Assembly: GCA_017934475.1 (NCBI GenBank)
Contig: JAGBJN010000006.1
Span: 1 to 64,000, forward strand
DNA from: Clostridia bacterium
GTDB lineage: Bacteria > Bacillota > Clostridia > TANB77 > CAG-508
DNA length: 64,000 nucleotides
Direction of reading: 5' to 3'
Part shown: positions 50,523 through 59,574 of the stretch, one piece after another
How the letters are laid out: every line of letters starts with the position of its first letter
Position numbering within the stretch: position 1 is the stretch's first letter
Translations under genes and position numbers: made by a program
Notes under the pieces: model-generated
What the model was told of the DNA's origin: nothing
What the model saw: only the letters and a program-made list of their open reading frames with translations
The model's database searches: none

Positions 50523-52118
50523 TTAAAATTCCATTGTAGTGTCTTTATTCTCTTTTTCTTGTTCTTTTTCTAAATATTCTAAAAGTATTCTATCATTTTC
50601 TTTATTATCACTTGCGGTTAAAGCATTATCTCCCGCAAAAATAGATTTTGCTATTTGATTCTTTTTAAAGACTATGCTAGATTTTGATATTTTTTTAGTA
50701 ATTTCAGTTTCTAGATCTGGCTTTTGTTCTAATAATTTATTGTTAGTATTATATCTACCTCTATAAATATCTCTATCTTGTTCTTTAATTGTTAAAGCAA
50801 GTAACCTTTCAAGTTTCTGTTCTTCTGTTAATTCTGAATCTTTTATTTTTTCAAAATGTTTTAGTTTTTCCTGTTCATCTGCTGTTATTTCCTTGCCTTC
50901 GTTAATTTTATTTTTAATAATGCCTATTTCCTCAGCAGCTTTTACCATTCCACCAAAAAGATTAATGTTTTCAATCCATGTATTTTGATCTAGTGTACCA
51001 TTTGCTAATCTAAATTCTATTGTATTTTTATCTTTTTTATCTATGTTTGAAAAGTTAATTCCCTTATATCTATTTATTCCTGATCCATCAATACCTTGTG
51101 TTTTCTGGGCAAATTTTTGTAAATCCTCTTTTGTCTCTAAATTTATAGAATCTTCTTGTAATATCTCTTCTATATTACCAGAAATTGGCGCAGCATATTC
51201 TGAAACACCATTTCTTGGAAGTTCTCCTTCTTTATTGCTAATAATATAAAGTATTTTCTCACAACTACCCCATAATTCTATAAGGCTTTCCATACTTTCT
51301 GGTTTAGTTAAATAATCAGCTCCAATATGTACATGGCCACCACATCTATCAGATATTTTTTGCTCAAGATTATTTAATCTATTACATACATGTTTTATTT
51401 CCTCTGTTGATTTTGTTGTATCACCAGTAAGAATAGGAGAAACTACTTCAACTCCCCAATTTAGGCTATCATCATATTTGCATTCCCAATTAGGGACAAA
51501 ATTTTTACCTGCTCCAAGTATCTTATAAGCAGCTTTACCTTCTGATTCAATTTCAATTCCGATAGTCATTTTTTCTGGTAACTCTATTTTTCTACCTTTA
51601 TCTTCAATTTCATTATGTTTTTCTAAATGCTTTAAAAAATTATTATAATCTCCATATTTTTCTCTTATAATAAAATGTTCATTTATTCCTAGTCTTTTTA
51701 CTTTGTCCATATCTAACAAAAGTTTTTGTAAGTATTCTTCATCATCTATTATCAAAACTAAATCACGATTAATATCAAAAAATTTTCTTTTTTCATCATC
51801 TTCAATAATTTTTATAATATAATTATTATCTTTTGTTGCTTTTACTAATTCAGGTAATTCATTAACTTCAATATTATATTCTTCATAATTATCTATAATT
51901 TCTTCTAATTTTTCAGGTTTAGATGTGTACTTTAACATTTTAACAGCTATAAAATAATTTTCATCATCTTTTAACTTGGAACAAAAATAATCAAAATCTC
52001 CCTGCTCTATTTTTTTCATTGCTGCATGTAGAATTTTCATTATATCATCTCTAAAGCCAAAATGATTTATGGTTTCACTTATTTTTTTAAAAAAATCATC
52101 AATTTCATCCTTATTCAA
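50523..52118 (-). CDS. Amidoligase 1 with N-terminal helical region
   Basis: 531 aa. Residues 1-190 share the helical-repeat style of amidoligase 2. The catalytic part has MTIGIEIESEG (first strand Glu residues), DDSLNWGVEVVSPILTGD, CGGHVHIGADYL, EYAAPISG and NTIEFRLANGTLDQNTW. This is the glutamine-synthetase-like fold amidoligase pattern (Amidoligase_2), ATP-dependent enzymes that join a carboxylate to an amine. Here the frame is intact. Substrate unknown; the S66 peptidase next to it suggests peptide or cell-wall-peptide chemistry. Confidence 0.87.
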   Translation of the reverse strand: MNKDEIDDFFKKISETINHFGFRDDIMKILHAAMKKIEQGDFDYFCSKLKDDENYFIAVKMLKYTSKPEKLEEIIDNYEEYNIEVNELPELVKATKDNNYIIKIIEDDEKRKFFDINRDLVLIIDDEEYLQKLLLDMDKVKRLGINEHFIIREKYGDYNNFLKHLEKHNEIEDKGRKIELPEKMTIGIEIESEGKAAYKILGAGKNFVPNWECKYDDSLNWGVEVVSPILTGDTTKSTEEIKHVCNRLNNLEQKISDRCGGHVHIGADYLTKPESMESLIELWGSCEKILYIISNKEGELPRNGVSEYAAPISGNIEEILQEDSINLETKEDLQKFAQKTQGIDGSGINRYKGINFSNIDKKDKNTIEFRLANGTLDQNTWIENINLFGGMVKAAEEIGIIKNKINEGKEITADEQEKLKHFEKIKDSELTEEQKLERLLALTIKEQDRDIYRGRYNTNNKLLEQKPDLETEITKKISKSSIVFKKNQIAKSIFAGDNALTASDNKENDRILLEYLEKEQEKENKDTTMEF

Positions 52119-52142
52119 AAGATTTAAACCTCCTATATTTTT

Positions 52143-53156
52143 TTATCTTAAATCAAAATTTATTTTTCCTTTTCCATCTTTAACTTTAATTTTTGCAATT
52201 GCTCCATTTATAACATTTAAGCATGGAGCTTTATGCGAAAAATCTGCATCATATATTATTGGAATATTTAATTCACTTATCACACTATCTTTAAGGCATG
52301 TTTCTGTATCATAATTGTAATAAGTTGTATCTACTCCAAATCTTCCAAATATAATTCCTTTGCAATATTTAAAATAACCAAGTTCATTAAATTTCCATAG
52401 TACTCTTATTGTTTCTTCCATAGTTATTTCACAATTATCAAAATACCATATTATACCGTCATCTTTATATTTTTCATTGAATTCGTTTATGCCATCATAT
52501 TTAGTACCTGCAAGTTCAGAAATGATATCAAAACATCCACCTATAATCCTTCCATCAATTTTTGCTTCTTTTCCATCTAAAGTCTTCCAATATACAGGCT
52601 TAGTTAAATGTGGTGGTTCAAGTCCTGTTATACTTTCTTCATATTCTCCTTCATATAGTTCAAAACTTTCTTGTTCAACTATGTTTCCTTTTATAATCTC
52701 TAAAAAATCTTTTTGAGTTTTTGTTAGAGGCTCTATTCCTAAATGTGAAAAGTTTTGTCCATATATTGTTGCAATATCATATTTTGATGTAATTGTATAT
52801 AAAAGTCCTGTTGGATCAGAAAAACCAACTACATATTTTGGATTTTGTTTCAATGTTTCAAAATCCACATATGGAAGCATTTCTACTAGAAAATCCCCTC
52901 CTGCAGCACATAAAATTAAATCTATATTATCATCTGAAAACATTTCATTAATTTCTTTTCCTCTTTCTTCTGCAGATGCACTTCTTCCCTTAATATCATT
53001 ATAAAGATTTTTTGAAAGTTCAAGATTATAGTCTAAACTTTCTAGTCTCTTTTGTGCGTTTTTATATTTATTGATTTTTTTTTCGTCTTTTGCTCCTGCA
53101 GAAGGTGCAGGAATCCCTATACAATTATTTTCTTTTATAAACTTAGGATATATCAT
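52143..53156 (-). CDS. S66-family peptidase (LD-carboxypeptidase / MccF-like)
   Basis: 337 aa. GIPAPSAGAKDEKKI is the N-terminal block; LILCAAGGDFLVEMLPYVDF and PKYVVGFSDPTGLLYTI contain the catalytic Ser neighbourhood (GFSDPT), while FDNCEITMEETIR and DFSHKAPCLNVINGA supply the Glu and His of the Ser-Glu-His triad. The family includes LD-carboxypeptidases that trim wall peptides and MccF, which cleaves a peptide-nucleotide antibiotic. Encoded 24 bp upstream of amidoligase 1. Confidence 0.92.
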   Translation of the reverse strand: MIYPKFIKENNCIGIPAPSAGAKDEKKINKYKNAQKRLESLDYNLELSKNLYNDIKGRSASAEERGKEINEMFSDDNIDLILCAAGGDFLVEMLPYVDFETLKQNPKYVVGFSDPTGLLYTITSKYDIATIYGQNFSHLGIEPLTKTQKDFLEIIKGNIVEQESFELYEGEYEESITGLEPPHLTKPVYWKTLDGKEAKIDGRIIGGCFDIISELAGTKYDGINEFNEKYKDDGIIWYFDNCEITMEETIRVLWKFNELGYFKYCKGIIFGRFGVDTTYYNYDTETCLKDSVISELNIPIIYDADFSHKAPCLNVINGAIAKIKVKDGKGKINFDLR

Positions 53157-53172
53157 GTATTTTCTCCTTTTA

Positions 53173-53619
53173 TTAAATTAATTCATCTTGTTCAACAATT
53201 GATAATGAGTTATCAGTAAATAGTATAGCTATACCATGTTCTTCGTCCCATATACAATCACATAACAGACCAAATTTTCCTTTTTTATCTATAAACAATG
53301 TACGAGGCTTAATTAGTCTTACAATTAATTCTTCATTTATATGTTTTTTATCTATTTTTTCTGGCACTTTAAAATAAAGCTCTATAAATTCATCATAAAT
53401 TTTTAAATAATATTCCAACAATATTGGTGGTAGTTTCTTTATTATTTCATTATAATTTTCTTTAAACATTTTATAAGATTTTCTTTGTTCTTCAGTTATT
53501 GTTTTATCATATGATTGTACTGAAATAATTATTTTATATGATTTATCAAAAAAAATTATTTCTTCTTCTTTTTCATATCCATGATCATAATTAAGTATTC
53601 CAAAAACTTCATCATTCAT
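53173..53619 (-). CDS. Unknown 148-aa protein, first gene of the amidoligase locus
   Basis: Begins MNDEVFGILNYDHGYEKEEEIIFF and ends EEHGIAILFTDNSLSIVEQDEL; beta-rich ends with a helical middle. The opening resembles small DUF-type proteins found next to polymorphic or immunity genes, but I cannot assign a family. 16 bp from the S66 gene. The gap 53,620-53,832 upstream holds only a terminator and small stems. Confidence 0.58.
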   Translation of the reverse strand: MNDEVFGILNYDHGYEKEEEIIFFDKSYKIIISVQSYDKTITEEQRKSYKMFKENYNEIIKKLPPILLEYYLKIYDEFIELYFKVPEKIDKKHINEELIVRLIKPRTLFIDKKGKFGLLCDCIWDEEHGIAILFTDNSLSIVEQDELI

Positions 53620-53736
53620 TTTTTCACCTTCTAATCAAAAGTTATCCTATTTTTTCATTTTTATCTTATCATTATGTTTATTTTATAACAACAATTGTAC
53701 AAAAACTTAATATAATTGTAATTAAATTGCAATAAA

Positions 53737-53760
53737 AAAGAGGCTTTTCGCCTCTTTTGG
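53737..53760. terminator. Terminator between the locus and the upstream gene
   Basis: AAAAGAGGC and GCCTCTTTT form a 9-bp stem with a TTTTC loop. It stops transcription of the riboswitch-controlled gene before the amidoligase locus. Confidence 0.8.
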
Positions 53761-53832
53761 GACAACATAAATGTCCATTTCTTTTTTGCGAATGGTCATA
53801 AACCATTCTAAGTTAGCATATTAAAGGAGTTT

Positions 53833-54498
53833 TTAATTAACTTTAATTTCATATTCTGAAATATCTGGTTCTTCAAATATATTATCATCTACATTATCAA
53901 ATTCATATTCTCTTACTGCAATTTGTTCATTTGTTATACTTTTTACCATTAATCCTGTATCTTTATCAATATAGTATTCTACCCCACCTTGAGGTATTAA
54001 ACTTATTGCTGATTTAAAATTACTTACAACATAACAATCTTTATCATTAACTTTTTCGCTTCTTATATATGCAAACATACTTGCTAAAAAAGTATGCCAT
54101 GATGTATCATTTTCTACACCATTATATATTGGTAATAATAAATATACCCCTTCTGTTTCAAGCTGTGCTATCTTTGTTTCTCCTCTTTCTATATAAGCAT
54201 TAAATCCTTTTTTATCCATTAAACTAAATTGCGAGATTTTTGCAATTTCTTCATTATTTTTTCTTTCAATAAATGTAGCTTGTTTATCATCCTTTCTATA
54301 TGAATTTACTGTCATTATTATTCCATTTGGTTCTGTAGTTTCTGATTTTATATGATAATTTGTAGAATTTTCATATTTTGATATTTTATTTTGTAATTCT
54401 CTTACTATCATATAATTTCTAATTGAATGTATAAGCATTAATATAATAAAAACTAATAAAATTATTCCAACAACTTTTATAAAATTTTTTATTTTCAT
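53833..54498 (-). CDS. Membrane-anchored LolA-like protein under c-di-GMP riboswitch control
   Basis: 221 aa. One N-terminal membrane segment (KVVGIILLVFIILMLIHSI), then an extracellular beta-rich domain: YHIKSETTEPNGIIMTVNSYRKDDKQATFIER, CYVVSNFK, GGVEYYIDKDTGLMVKS, in the style of LolA/LppX-like lipoprotein-carrier folds. The function is not known in Firmicutes. The 5' leader is a GEMM-I riboswitch ending about 18 bp before the start codon, so expression should follow cyclic di-GMP levels; surface or biofilm roles are plausible. Confidence 0.75.
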   Translation of the reverse strand: MKIKNFIKVVGIILLVFIILMLIHSIRNYMIVRELQNKISKYENSTNYHIKSETTEPNGIIMTVNSYRKDDKQATFIERKNNEEIAKISQFSLMDKKGFNAYIERGETKIAQLETEGVYLLLPIYNGVENDTSWHTFLASMFAYIRSEKVNDKDCYVVSNFKSAISLIPQGGVEYYIDKDTGLMVKSITNEQIAVREYEFDNVDDNIFEEPDISEYEIKVN

Positions 54499-54515
54499 AA
54501 AAAAATTACCCCCTT

Positions 54516-54605
54516 TCGTGCAACCAAGCTATCATGAGTTCTTCAATAAGAACTTTTAGACCTTTGGCTTTGCGAGGGTAAATTTTCATTTACTTTGCCT
54601 TTTAA
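54516..54605 (-). promoter_or_regulatory. GEMM-I (cyclic di-GMP-I) riboswitch
   Basis: On the minus strand: GGCAAAG, hairpin GTAAAT-GAAA-ATTTAC with the GNRA tetraloop, then CTCGCAAAGCC, the spacer AAAGGTCTAAA, hairpin AGTTCTT-ATTG-AAGAACT, and CATGATAGCTTGGTTGC. Order, tetraloop, GCAAAGCC and GGTTGC are all hallmarks of GEMM-I aptamers. The purine-rich ribosome binding site follows directly, so control is probably translational; no terminator lies between aptamer and start codon. Confidence 0.9.
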
Positions 54606-54649
54606 CTAATATACATATATTATAACATATTTTAGATATTTTTGCAAAA

Positions 54650-55340
54650 TTACTTTAAGTAATAATGTCTTATTGGTTTTAAATTATCATCTAATTCATA
54701 ACATATTGGATTTCCAGTTTGTAATTCTAGTTTAATTATTTCTTCATCTGTCATATCATCTAAATACTTTATTAAACCTCTTAAACTATTTCCATGTGCA
54801 GCTATAATTACTCTTTTTCCATCCTCTAAATCTTTCTTTATATCAGAGTTCCAATATACCATAACTCTATTAATAGTATCTATAAGGTTTTCAGTAGTTG
54901 GAAGTTCATCTTTAGTTAAGTCTTTATACTTAGGATCGTTTCCAGGATATCTTTCATCATCTATTGATAATTCAGGTGGCTTAACATCTGTACTTCTTCT
55001 CCATAATAAAACTTGTTCTTCACCATATTTTTCTTTTGTTTCATTTTTATTTAGTCCTTGTAAAGCACCATAATGTCTTTCATTTAATCTCCAACTCTTT
55101 TTTTATTGGAATATTTGTTTCATCTAATTCTTCAAGTATATATTTTAATGTATCATTTGCTCTTTTTAGCACTGAAGTATATGCTACATCAAACTCAAAA
55201 TTCTTTTCTTTTAAAACCTTACCCGCTTCTTTTGCTTCTTTAATTCCTTGTTCTGAAAGTTCTACATCAGTCCATCCTGTAAACTTATTTTCAAGATTCC
55301 ACATGCTTTGTCCATGTCTTACTAAAACTAATTTAATCAT
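54650..55340 (-). pseudogene. gpmA: 2,3-bisphosphoglycerate-dependent phosphoglycerate mutase, frameshift in A7 run
   Basis: The N-terminus [29 protein letters not shown] has the catalytic His (RHG). At 55,098-55,104 (minus strand) seven A residues follow AT where six are expected; beyond it the other frame reads [17 protein letters not shown] and ends [12 protein letters not shown] (second catalytic His), so all the rest of a ~229-aa enzyme is present. Length is 3n+1. A homopolymer slip, a sequencing error or a recent mutation are equally possible. Enzyme of glycolysis. Confidence 0.88.
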
Positions 55341-55358
55341 AATTTATCCTCCTTTATT

Positions 55359-56144
55359 TTATCCTAAAGCAATATCTAAAATCATCATTATTACAAATCC
55401 TATTGCTACACCAATTGTTCCAATATTTGAATGTTCTCCTTCCTGTGCTTCAGGAATAAGTTCTTCAACAACAACATATATCATTGCACCTGCTGCAAAT
55501 GATAAGAAATAAGGCAAAATTGGAACAACATGATTAGTTAAAGCAATAGTTATAATTGCTCCAATTGGTTCAACAATCCCTGATAATGTTCCATATAAAA
55601 AAGCTTTAGTTTTTGAAACTCCTTCACTTTTTAATGGCATTGATATTATTGCTCCTTCAGGAAAGTTTTGTATTGCGATTCCAACAGCAAGAGCTATTGC
55701 TCCTGCTATTGTTATACCCGTATTTTGTGCTATAGCACCTGCAAACACGACTCCTACTGCCATTCCTTCTGGTATATTATGAAGAGTAACTGCTAGTACC
55801 ATCATTGTTGTTTTTTCTAATTTTGACTTTATACCTTCTGGTTTATCTGCATGTAAATGTAAATGAGGTATAATACTATCTAAAATAAGCAAAAAGAATA
55901 TTCCAAGTAAAAATCCAACAGTTGCTGGTATCCATTCAATCATTCCTTGATTCTTAGCCATTTCTATTGAAGGCATTAATAGAGACCAAATAGAAGCGGC
56001 AATCATAACTCCTGATGCAAAGCCAAGTAATAATTTTTCTATTTTTTTATTTATTTTGTTTTTCATAAGAAAAACCATTGCAGATCCAAGCATTGTTCCT
56101 ATAAAAGGAATCGCCAGTCCTAAAAATATTTCCATATTACTCAT
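55359..56144 (-). CDS. ZIP-family metal transporter (ZupT/GufA-like)
   Basis: 261 aa with about eight membrane segments. The metal-binding TM4 signature HNIPEGMAVGVVFAG and TM5 NFPEGAIISMPLKSEG are intact, and the loop HLHLHADKPEG is His-rich. It imports Zn or related divalent cations. Its end overlaps the start of the ABC permease region by 8 bases, so it is the last gene of the TetR-controlled operon or reads through from it. Confidence 0.93.
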   Translation of the reverse strand: MSNMEIFLGLAIPFIGTMLGSAMVFLMKNKINKKIEKLLLGFASGVMIAASIWSLLMPSIEMAKNQGMIEWIPATVGFLLGIFFLLILDSIIPHLHLHADKPEGIKSKLEKTTMMVLAVTLHNIPEGMAVGVVFAGAIAQNTGITIAGAIALAVGIAIQNFPEGAIISMPLKSEGVSKTKAFLYGTLSGIVEPIGAIITIALTNHVVPILPYFLSFAAGAMIYVVVEELIPEAQEGEHSNIGTIGVAIGFVIMMILDIALG

Positions 56145-58704
56145 TTCCTTTCAAACTTGATACCATATCTATTTTTCTTATTTTCTTTGATAAAAACTGA
56201 TTGACAATATAAACTACAATAAATGTTCCAATAGCTGAGAAAATAAATGTTATTGGCTTAATCATTGCTTCAAAGTCATAACTATCGCCTATAGCATTTT
56301 TAAATATATAATCTGTCATAAAGTTTCCTAGTGGCAAAGCTATAATAATTGCAATAATTCCAATCCAAATATTTTGTTTTATAAATATTTTTTTTATATT
56401 TTTATATTTAAATCCAAGTACTTTTAATGTAGCAAATTGATATTCTTTTTCTGAGAATGATAATATTCCAAGGTTGTAAATTATAACAATTGCAAGTACA
56501 ATAGATACTCCTATAAGAAGAGCTATTAATGAATACATCATATTAAGCATGCTATTCATTCCATCTTCTAGATTTTTTATTGTTTGAATAGTATTTACTC
56601 CAGGGATTTCTTTTATTCCACTTAAATCAACATTTGTATAAACACTATCAGCCTTATATTCTTCATCTAAAGTATCAAAGAAGTTCTTTGTACAACTAAA
56701 TTGTTGTGCTTGAGGATCTCTATTTAATCCAACAATTTTTGTATTATACCAATTATCAGATCCAACTATATGCCATTCTATAGTATCTCCAACTTTTAAA
56801 TTATATATTGAAGCCATTTTTTCTGTTATATATAAGCCATCATCATTCATTTTAAATGGATTTCTATTATGATCTGTGACCTGTAATAATTCTTTTGAAT
56901 CATTTATTGTTAATGCTTTAATAATTATTTCATCATTATTTTTAAATTCTATAGCTGTTGACATACTTGTTGAATCTCCATATTTTGATACAATATCATC
57001 AAATTGTTTATCAGTATAATCAGAGGATAAGCTTAATTTATATTCGAAATTGTTAATTGTATCAAAATCCCAAGAAACATAAGATTTCATAGAATCTAAC
57101 ATTCCAAATGCTGTAACGACAAGCATTGTACATCCTGCAATACCAACTACAGCCATTAATGTTCTTCCTTTAGAACGACCTATATCTCTAATATTCCATT
57201 TTGTAGATAAAGAAAGCTTATTAAATAATCTTTTTGTTGTTATACTATTTTCTCTAACCTTTACTTTTGGTCTTTCTATTCTTAAAGCTTGAGCTGCAGG
57301 CTCTTTTAATATTTTTCTACAAGATAAATATGTTACAAGGGTGATAACTACAATAATTGCAATTGTTACATAATACACTAAAGGAATTGTAACTATGTTA
57401 TAATAAGGTATTTCATAATATGCCATTTCTTCTTCTAAAAAGAAGTTTCCAATTACTAAATCTCCTAATACTATTCCAAGAATACTTGCTATAAAAGATA
57501 TAAAGAATCCATAGCTTACATACATTCTTGTAATTTTACCTCTTTTAATACCAAGTGCCTTTAATGTTCCTATTTGTGTTCTTTCCTTCTTTACAAATCT
57601 ATTCATTGTTGTTACGACAGAAAGAATTGCAATAAAGACAAATAATCCAGAAAATACTCCAGAATATGTATCTCCTTCTTCTGCTTCTCTTTTAAAACCG
57701 TCATATGAAAGATTATCATCTCTTAATGTAACAGTAATAATGTCTTCTATATTTTCCTTTATTTTGTTTTTAGTTTCATCAATTTTTGATACATCGTCTA
57801 CATCAACAATTACATAAGGAAATACATAAGAGTCTTCTATACTAAATTCATTGTCTAATGCTTTTATAAATTCTTCTTTGCTTTCAGAATAATCATCAAC
57901 TAATTCTAATGCTCTTGACAAATCTATATCATCTATTCCTTCAATTGAATTTGTTATCATATCTGGAATCTTTGAATAATCAGTTATTCCAAATTTAGAT
58001 AAAGTATCTTTTAATTCTTTTAAATTATCAATTGCATCTTGAACTTCTTCAGTTTCTAATACTTTATTGTAAATGTATTCTTTAGGGAATTCATTTATAG
58101 ATAAATAAGCAAATCCGAAATCTGTATGTGTTGGAAATATTGCAGTATCATCTTTAATAAAATAAACATGATCAGGCACTTCTACTAAACCAACTACATT
58201 TTCTTTAAAAGTATTTCCTTCAATAGAAAGTTCTAATTCATCTCCAACTTTTATTTGTAATTTATTAGCTAAATAATAATCAAGCCATAAACCGTTTTTT
58301 TCTTTTGAATATTCTTCTCCATCAATAAGATACATTTTATTTATTTCATTTGTTTCTATAAAATTACATTCAATAACTAAATCTGATAGCTTTTTATTTG
58401 TATCAGGATTAGTAAATCTCTCAGGATCAATCACATTTGCATTTATTGTAAGTAGTCTTTCAGCATTTTTTACATTATCAGTTTTCTTTATTTCTTCTAA
58501 TTTATCTTTATTGAAGTCCTTTGACGTTAGCCATATATCTTGTAAGTTTTGTTCTTTATAATAAATTTCACTACTTGCTTTCATTCCATCCATATAAGCA
58601 TGTACACCTGCAAATGCAAATACTGCCAAAAACACCATAATAAACACAGTAATAAATTGAGATTTGTTCTTCCATATGTCTCGTAATATTTTTTTATTAA
58701 GCAT
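56137..58704 (-). CDS. ABC transporter permease, FtsX/MacB-like, 855 aa
   Basis: ATG at 58,704 overlaps the ATPase stop (TAATG). An N-terminal membrane segment, a large extracellular region, a three-helix FtsX block (about 345-460), a second extracellular domain and a second FtsX block near the C-terminus make the duplicated type of permease. KERTQIGTLKALGIKRGKITRMY and EKEYQFATLKVLGFKYKNI are the two coupling motifs. It works with the adjacent ATPase in export or extracellular signalling. Confidence 0.93.
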   Translation of the reverse strand: MLNKKILRDIWKNKSQFITVFIMVFLAVFAFAGVHAYMDGMKASSEIYYKEQNLQDIWLTSKDFNKDKLEEIKKTDNVKNAERLLTINANVIDPERFTNPDTNKKLSDLVIECNFIETNEINKMYLIDGEEYSKEKNGLWLDYYLANKLQIKVGDELELSIEGNTFKENVVGLVEVPDHVYFIKDDTAIFPTHTDFGFAYLSINEFPKEYIYNKVLETEEVQDAIDNLKELKDTLSKFGITDYSKIPDMITNSIEGIDDIDLSRALELVDDYSESKEEFIKALDNEFSIEDSYVFPYVIVDVDDVSKIDETKNKIKENIEDIITVTLRDDNLSYDGFKREAEEGDTYSGVFSGLFVFIAILSVVTTMNRFVKKERTQIGTLKALGIKRGKITRMYVSYGFFISFIASILGIVLGDLVIGNFFLEEEMAYYEIPYYNIVTIPLVYYVTIAIIVVITLVTYLSCRKILKEPAAQALRIERPKVKVRENSITTKRLFNKLSLSTKWNIRDIGRSKGRTLMAVVGIAGCTMLVVTAFGMLDSMKSYVSWDFDTINNFEYKLSLSSDYTDKQFDDIVSKYGDSTSMSTAIEFKNNDEIIIKALTINDSKELLQVTDHNRNPFKMNDDGLYITEKMASIYNLKVGDTIEWHIVGSDNWYNTKIVGLNRDPQAQQFSCTKNFFDTLDEEYKADSVYTNVDLSGIKEIPGVNTIQTIKNLEDGMNSMLNMMYSLIALLIGVSIVLAIVIIYNLGILSFSEKEYQFATLKVLGFKYKNIKKIFIKQNIWIGIIAIIIALPLGNFMTDYIFKNAIGDSYDFEAMIKPITFIFSAIGTFIVVYIVNQFLSKKIRKIDMVSSLKGNE

Positions 58705-59414
58705 TACCAACTTACCTCCTCTATTTTCTTTGGATTTTCATTAGTGATAACACTTTCTATTTTTCCATTCTTTACATTTATTACTGTATCTGCAATATCT
58801 GCAATTAAAGCATTATGAGTAACTATGATAACAGTATTTGCTCCATTATTACCATCACATTGTTTTCTTAATAGTTTTAATACTTCAACACCTGTTTTAC
58901 TATCAAGTGCTCCTGTTGGTTCATCACATAATAACAATTTAGGATTTTTTGCTATTGCTCTTGCAATACTAACTCTTTGTTGTTCTCCACCAGATAATTG
59001 GTTTGGAAACTTTTTAGAATGTGCTAAAAGTCCAACACCTTTTAATGCTTCTTCTGTACTTATAGGATTTTTAACAATATCTTTTACAATGTCTACATTT
59101 TCTTTTACTGTAAGACTAGGTAAAATATTATAAAATTGAAAAATAAACCCTACATTTTCTGCTCTGTAGTCTGAAAGTTTATTTTCGTTGTATTTAGAAA
59201 TGTTTTCACCATCAATAATTACATTTCCACTTGTAGGTATATCCATACCTCCTATTAAATTTAATAGAGTTGATTTTCCTGCACCAGATGGTCCAAGAAT
59301 AACAATCATCTCTCCTTTATTTAATGATAAGTCTATATTATCTAATGCTTTAAATTCATTATCTCCTATTTTATAGACTTTACTAACATTTTTTAATTCT
59401 ACTATTTTTTCCAT
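58704..59414 (-). CDS. ABC transporter ATP-binding protein (MacB/LolD type)
   Basis: 236 aa from the ATG at 59,414, chosen behind AAGGAGGA; a start at 59,447 lies within an operator. Walker [18 protein letters not shown]-loop [12 protein letters not shown], signature [16 protein letters not shown], Walker [14 protein letters not shown]-loop IIVTHN. Partner of the large permease. The promoter is flanked by two TATGAAATA palindromes. Confidence 0.96.
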   Translation of the reverse strand: MEKIVELKNVSKVYKIGDNEFKALDNIDLSLNKGEMIVILGPSGAGKSTLLNLIGGMDIPTSGNVIIDGENISKYNENKLSDYRAENVGFIFQFYNILPSLTVKENVDIVKDIVKNPISTEEALKGVGLLAHSKKFPNQLSGGEQQRVSIARAIAKNPKLLLCDEPTGALDSKTGVEVLKLLRKQCDGNNGANTVIIVTHNALIADIADTVINVKNGKIESVITNENPKKIEEVSW

Positions 59415-59430
59415 AAGTCCTCCTTCTTTA

Positions 59431-59448
59431 TATGAAATATATTTCATA
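59431..59448. promoter_or_regulatory. TetR operator 1
   Basis: TATGAAATATATTTCATA is a perfect 18-bp palindrome located between the ABC promoter's -10 and the ATPase start, positioned to repress the transporter. Confidence 0.75.
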
Positions 59449-59458
59449 TTTCTTAACC

Positions 59459-59487
59459 ATTATAATTATATGTTTAAAAAAAGTCAA
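59459..59487 (-). promoter_or_regulatory. Promoter of ABC transporter operon
   Basis: Minus strand TTGACT (59,487-59,482), 17-bp spacer, TATAAT (59,464-59,459): near-perfect sigma-A promoter. Confidence 0.85.
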
Positions 59488-59492
59488 TAGAA

Positions 59493-59510
59493 TATGAAAT
59501 ATTTTTCATA
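59493..59510. promoter_or_regulatory. TetR operator 2
   Basis: TATGAAATATTTTTCATA, the same palindrome with one centre difference, sits between the two divergent promoters, just upstream of the -35 of the tetR-family gene. Confidence 0.75.
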
Positions 59511-59514
59511 TTTC

Positions 59515-59542
59515 TTGACTAATTTAATATTTATGCTATAAT
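59515..59542 (+). promoter_or_regulatory. Promoter of the TetR-family gene
   Basis: TTGACT (59,515-59,520), 16-bp spacer, TATAAT (59,537-59,542). Confidence 0.75.
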
Positions 59543-59574
59543 AAATATTAAATTTAACCATTTGGAGGACTATT

